A stretch of DNA of 64,000 bases from Cavia porcellus (taxonomy: Eukaryota; Chordata; Mammalia; Rodentia; Caviidae), in the NCBI RefSeq assembly GCF_034190915.1, contig NW_026947506.1, positions 10,043,501 to 10,107,500 on the forward strand, given 5' to 3'. The first letter of the stretch is position 1. Each line of letters opens with the position of its first letter. The notes beneath the pieces were generated by a model. It was given only the letters and a program-made list of their open reading frames with translations. It ran no database searches and was not told the origin of the DNA. The position numbers were made by a program, and so were the translations under genes. This document shows, in pieces, positions 59,996 through 64,000 of the stretch.

Positions 59996-61249
59996 CACAG
60001 ACACACTGACTACATCTCGGATCTCTTGGGTAGGCGAGCCAAGAAGAGTGACACAATATGACCAATACAACTCTCCCTGCACAGTGCAGTGACACCCACA
60101 CAGCCACGGTGAGCTGTGTCCTGGGTCACTGGCTATGTTCACGTGGTTTGAGCCAAATTCTGCCTTTTCAAATAAAAAACCTATTTTATAAAAGTTAAAG
60201 TTGAGCTGTGCTGCTAAATCAGGAGCCACACAAGGAGCTCCGAGGATGAGGACGAGACCCCCTGAGCTGATTCTGCCCACTCCCAGGCTTCTTATAAGAG
60301 CCCTTGGCTGGGGATCGAGCTTGGCGTCTGAGCTCCCAGGCCCTGCTCAGGAGACACAGGACTGTGATTCTTGGCCTGAAGAACACAGTCTGAAATAGAT
60401 GAGGTGTCTGGGGAAGCTCTGGGGAGCAGGGAGGGAGTACACAGTCTTGACCTGCATCCCCCACACCTCGTGGTGGTGATGGGTTGAGGGCTCCCCTCTA
60501 GTGGCTCCTCTGCACTCCAACATTTTTCAGTTATCCAGGACTTGGACCTTCATCTGATATATGTCAACATCTCACACATTGCAATCTCAAAGTCCATTAC
60601 AGCAACTCTCTCCTTTGAATGATGCTCTCCCAGGGGTTGGGGAACATTATTTACATGGAGCTAAAGCGAAAGAAAAGAAACTCTTCATTCCTTGAGCTGC
60701 AAGCCAAAGTTGTCACAAACCAAAAAACAAAATGAACAAAACCTTCAAAAAACAAAACAGTGCCTCTTACCAAGTTGCAAAATGAAACGATGGCATCTGA
60801 ATGTCCCTGGATGTCTTCTTATGTGATATTAGAAGGAAAGTCCAACATTATCCAAGAAGAAGGTTCCAGTAATTTTTAGAAGCAAAACACTAATGATTAT
60901 GACTATGGAAAAAGAAAAGAGAAATCTGTGCAATGCAAAACAAAATCAAGGTCTTAGACCCAGGAGCCCATAACAATGTTGGACGTGAAAGATGGTTTTC
61001 CCTTCCAGTTATTGTTTTTTTAAATTAAAAGGCACAGTGGAGAGAAGAGAATCTTATTAGTCATCATCAGTAAGACAGATCCCCAGGTGGACATGGTGAT
61101 GAGGATGAAAAGACTGCCAAAAAGGAGGTTCCAGGAAAAGAAAGAGGTGTAAGATGTAGGCTATCAGGAGGGAAAGGACAAGCCCTGAACAGACGCCAAC
61201 TACAGCTCCCACAATGTCAGGGAAGAGCAGGACTTCTGTGTTAGCGGAA
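59996..61249. other. Intergenic DNA, nothing firm
   Basis: No gene recognised. An antisense 65-codon frame (61057-61254) encodes a hydrophobic stretch but lies in sequence resembling an L2/MIR3-type repeat (cagctcccacaatgtcaggg), so I do not call it a gene. Confidence 0.45.
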
Positions 61250-61350
61250 GACATGAGTCTGAGCCTTCCTTGTCCTAAGATGTAGATTGGAGCCTGTCTC
61301 AGGGGGTTGCCCTGAGAATTGAATCAGATCGTCTGTACCACATATTTTTG
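61250..61350 (+). mobile_element. Possible MIR fragment
   Basis: gagtctgagccttccttgtc, a tagattggagcctgtctcag block and agggggttgccctgagaatt resemble the MIR core and following part. Weak. Confidence 0.35.
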
Positions 61351-61739
61351 TTACACATGTTCATGCACCATGCCTGCCATGCAGCAGGAAATATAATCAC
61401 TGGTAGTGTCCAACATCATCATCTCTGCAATTTCACACCCTCTTTCTGAAGACAAAGTTTACTTCTTCAAGAGGGAGATGAGTCACACAGAAGATAAAAC
61501 AGGTTTCCAAATAAGGCTATGCAACTAAAACTATAAGAGACTGTAATGCAATAATTTGGCTTTAAATTTTGTCATAAAGGCACAGAAATATGGATGTAAA
61601 ATATCCATATTTATTATTTAGAATATTTCTATTGATGAGTTATTTAATTTTAAGAAGTTTATTACATTACACAATGGATGCTCAATAGGAAAAATTTTAA
61701 ATATTGGCTTTTTAATATTTAGTGAGTGCTTATAAAGAT

Positions 61740-63960
61740 ACTAAAAAAATTTCAACATTGACTGTTTTTGGTGTACAAAGTCTGAAAAATAACAACAGAA
61801 ATAAATCCCCATATGAACACAACAAAATACCAAAATAACTTTACAGAAAAAAAAAATCTTTACTTCATTTACCATAACCAAAGGCAGTCTTCACATATTG
61901 CAGTGTTCCATAATCCACATTTGACTTACACTGACAGCACATGTGTTTCAGTCTCCTGGCCTTTTTGTAGGACATACTTGACATCTGGCCTTGCTGTTTT
62001 GTCAGGAAGTTCTGATTATATTATACAATGTGTAGTTAACAGGAAGTTAAAATATCAACAAAATAAAGTATTAAACCCTTAGTATGTGTCATGCATCTAG
62101 AATAAACACCAAACATTTTCACATCAGCTGTGTACTTGCTTACAAAACCCAGGAGGTAACATCAGAAATAAACTCCTATGTGAACTATAAAGTAAACACA
62201 AACAAAAGTCTAAAACAAAAATCCTTTGCTTCAATTGTCCCACCCAAGGTGGTCTTTACACATGACGACTGCATGTTCTGTACACACTAATCTTGTTTTA
62301 AATTGTACACAAGTATTGCTTACACTGGAAGAATATATGTTTTGTTTTTCAGTCCTTTCTTGCAAGGGACAGTTGACATCTCTTTGGTTTTCCTGTTGTT
62401 TTAATAGGTCTTTGTGATGCTGTACCTGCCTGCTCAACCATCAGCTCACCAGTGTGTTCCATAAGGTCTTTTTTTTAAAATGTAGTTTCCTCTGCTGTAA
62501 ATTATCTCTTATGAATTCCTGTCCTCTAAAAAAAAAAGGTTTTTATGGTATTTTAGAACTATTTATGCCATATATGTATAGGATCAAATAAAATATAACC
62601 ATTGGCCAATGCTTTGTGTTGTGAATGACATCATAGTTACCGCATAACTCATCAATATCTATCCATCTTCGGTTTTGTTGTAGAAATTTAACATCTTATT
62701 TCTGTTTTGTCAAGGTTTCCCTATCAGTATTTCCACCATGCTGCAGTGTTAACATCAGCAGTACAGGTGTGTTATCCTTTGCCTCATACAAAGCCAATGT
62801 TACATTTGCTGAAGTCCAAAGTTTGTACTGTACAAATTCTTTGTTTTGAAATTACAACATTTATGCTTTGTTTCTGCACACAGTTGCTACACTGGTAAAC
62901 TGTTTCTCAGTCAAAAAATGTAACACCAATCTGAAATTGGTAAACAAATTGTTCAATTTCACATTCTGATCAGTTTGGGAGATGCAGCAACAAGTCTGTT
63001 TGCAACATCCTTTGGCTTATTACCATATGAATAAGGACTTGGTAGCTAAGTTCCAGATGAATTTCTAAATTGAAAGCATAATAAGTCTTCAATCTACAAG
63101 GGCATAAATTTTTATGCCATATTTTAAAGGTTTTGGGGGAATACATTGCCTGAAACTATATACACCATGAAATGCTGCAAGATATTCAATAGTCATGTAA
63201 TCAGATGATATGCGAATGGCTTGAAAATTACCCACAAATCTCTCAAACAATGAGTGGATAGTAGCCAGATTATTTGTTCTTTTTCTTTCTTGGTGGGATA
63301 TTTTGTCATCAAGCCTCAGGCAATTTTGAAGAAAACCACATCTCCTCTTGTCATTTGTTAGTCTACAAAACTCAAAACCACATCCACTGCTTTTCCATCA
63401 ATGTTTTACATTTCTGCAATGACCATGAGAAAGCCCTGCTAAGTACCTATGACTGTTTTCAGTTTAGTTAATGAGGTATCATAAATACATTTTTGTGTGT
63501 GGCTGTTGATGCTCGCAGACATTTTACTTGAATTCCAGGATTTATGCATTTTACAACATCTAGAAGCATAACATTTTGTTTGTTACAAAAAATTTCAACA
63601 GTGTCTGATAGGTTTCATCCCTGCCAAAATCCTTGTTATATTTTTGGATCTAGCTCTAACATTGAATTGTTTCATTTGGTTGCATGACTATTTTGTACCA
63701 TTTTGACTTGTTGCATGTGTACTCACATTGCTGCTTCTTCATCATCTGAATCAAGGAGGTCTGCATTTTCTGTGTCTGTCAGTCAATTCTTGCTTCACTT
63801 CACTGCTACAGAAACCTTTACTGATAAGGCTAATGTCTAAGTCATTATTACCTGCATCATCCATGCATGCATAATCTGATGATTTGCTTTTTACTTCTTC
63901 TAAAACTTGCAAATGTGCATTTTCAGATCCATTGTACTAAATTAGGCTACTTCTATCAGA
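61740..63960 (-). pseudogene. piggyBac-family transposase relic
   Basis: On the minus strand several stretches read like piggyBac transposase in the right order, separated by stops and frameshifts. An acidic, Ser-rich N-terminal segment lies near 63750-63950. Next come NLATIHSLFERFVGNF (about 63200-63250), FRQCIPPKPLKYGIKIYALVD-type sequence (about 63092-63157), TYYAFNLEIH in a shifted frame, SFYNKT-like FYNKTEDG (about 62663-62685) and NTKHWPMVIFYLI (about 62590-62625), then a Cys-poor remnant of the C-terminal zinc region. piggyBac transposases cut and paste at TTAA. Here the first catalytic Asp is not visible (TIEYLAAF). No terminal repeats were identified; the 5' side may run beyond the window. 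It may be a transposon copy or a dead domesticated (PGBD-type) gene. Confidence 0.7.
61744..62410 (-). repeat. Ancient tandem duplication in the piggyBac 3' part
   Basis: Two diverged copies, about 61744-62010 and about 62105-62410, are offset by roughly 365 bp. Matching landmarks: cagaaataaatccccatatg (61796) with cagaaataaactcctatgtg (62163); ctttacttcatttaccataa with ctttgcttcaattgtcccac; cttacactgacagcacatg with cttacactggaagaatatat; ttgacatct in both. Each copy corresponds to the end of the transposase frame. Confidence 0.65.
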
Positions 63961-64000
63961 AAAAATCAAAAGAAAACTTTTTAAAAACAAATCCTAAATG

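Noticed and set aside
61057..61254. Antisense 65-codon frame with a hydrophobic segment resembling a small membrane protein
   Set aside because: Surrounding sequence looks like an old L2/MIR3-type repeat; there is no Kozak, splice or conservation evidence.

Overview
The window is nuclear DNA of a mammal, almost certainly a rodent outside the mouse/rat group. The evidence is its repeats: B1-type (7SL-derived) monomers, a composite B1 plus ID-like SINE, a tRNA-Ala(TGC)-derived ID-like SINE, MaLR-type LTRs, rodent-like L1 copies and many CA/GA microsatellites. A squirrel- or beaver-related lineage is my guess from the SINE types; the species cannot be fixed from the sequence alone. I found no convincing host protein-coding gene, processed pseudogene, RNA gene or CRISPR array. 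The window reads as a gene-poor, transposon-rich interval.

Layout. 1-13.1 kb: low-information intergenic DNA with an L1 3' end (about 1.9-2.2 kb), two antisense MaLR-type LTRs (5.1 and 6.3 kb) and an old L1 relic (10.4-11.6 kb). 13,094-19,912: a full-length L1 bounded by a 15-bp target-site duplication, with a 5' UTR, an intact ORF1 of 350 codons and an ORF2 of 1,278 codons broken by one in-frame TAA just before the reverse-transcriptase FADD motif. 20-37 kb: sparse intergenic DNA with microsatellites, MaLR LTRs, MIR, B1, B1-ID and the 3' end of another L1. 37.85-39.33 kb: an antisense L1 fragment directly abutting a young endogenous betaretrovirus (39,342-45,463). The provirus has two 575-bp LTRs that differ at 5 sites, a 6-bp target duplication, a tRNA-Lys-type primer site, a truncated gag joined to the back half of pol by a large deletion, and an almost complete env. 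45.69-46.71 kb: a TA-flanked pogo/Tigger-like DNA transposon relic carrying a younger ID SINE with an 18-bp target duplication. 53-58 kb: a long, old sense L1 relic with a B1 and a MaLR LTR inserted in it. 61.7-64 kb: an antisense piggyBac transposase relic whose C-terminal region is present twice in tandem.

How parts relate. The repeats form nested layers that give a relative timeline: old L1, MIR and DNA transposons first; MaLR, B1 and ID insertions into them; then the near-intact L1 and the provirus as the youngest large insertions. Neither looks autonomous as it stands. The L1 ORF2 stops at codon 700. The provirus lacks the gag C-terminus, protease and the RT active site, has stops in pol and env, and has Lys where integrase needs its catalytic Glu.
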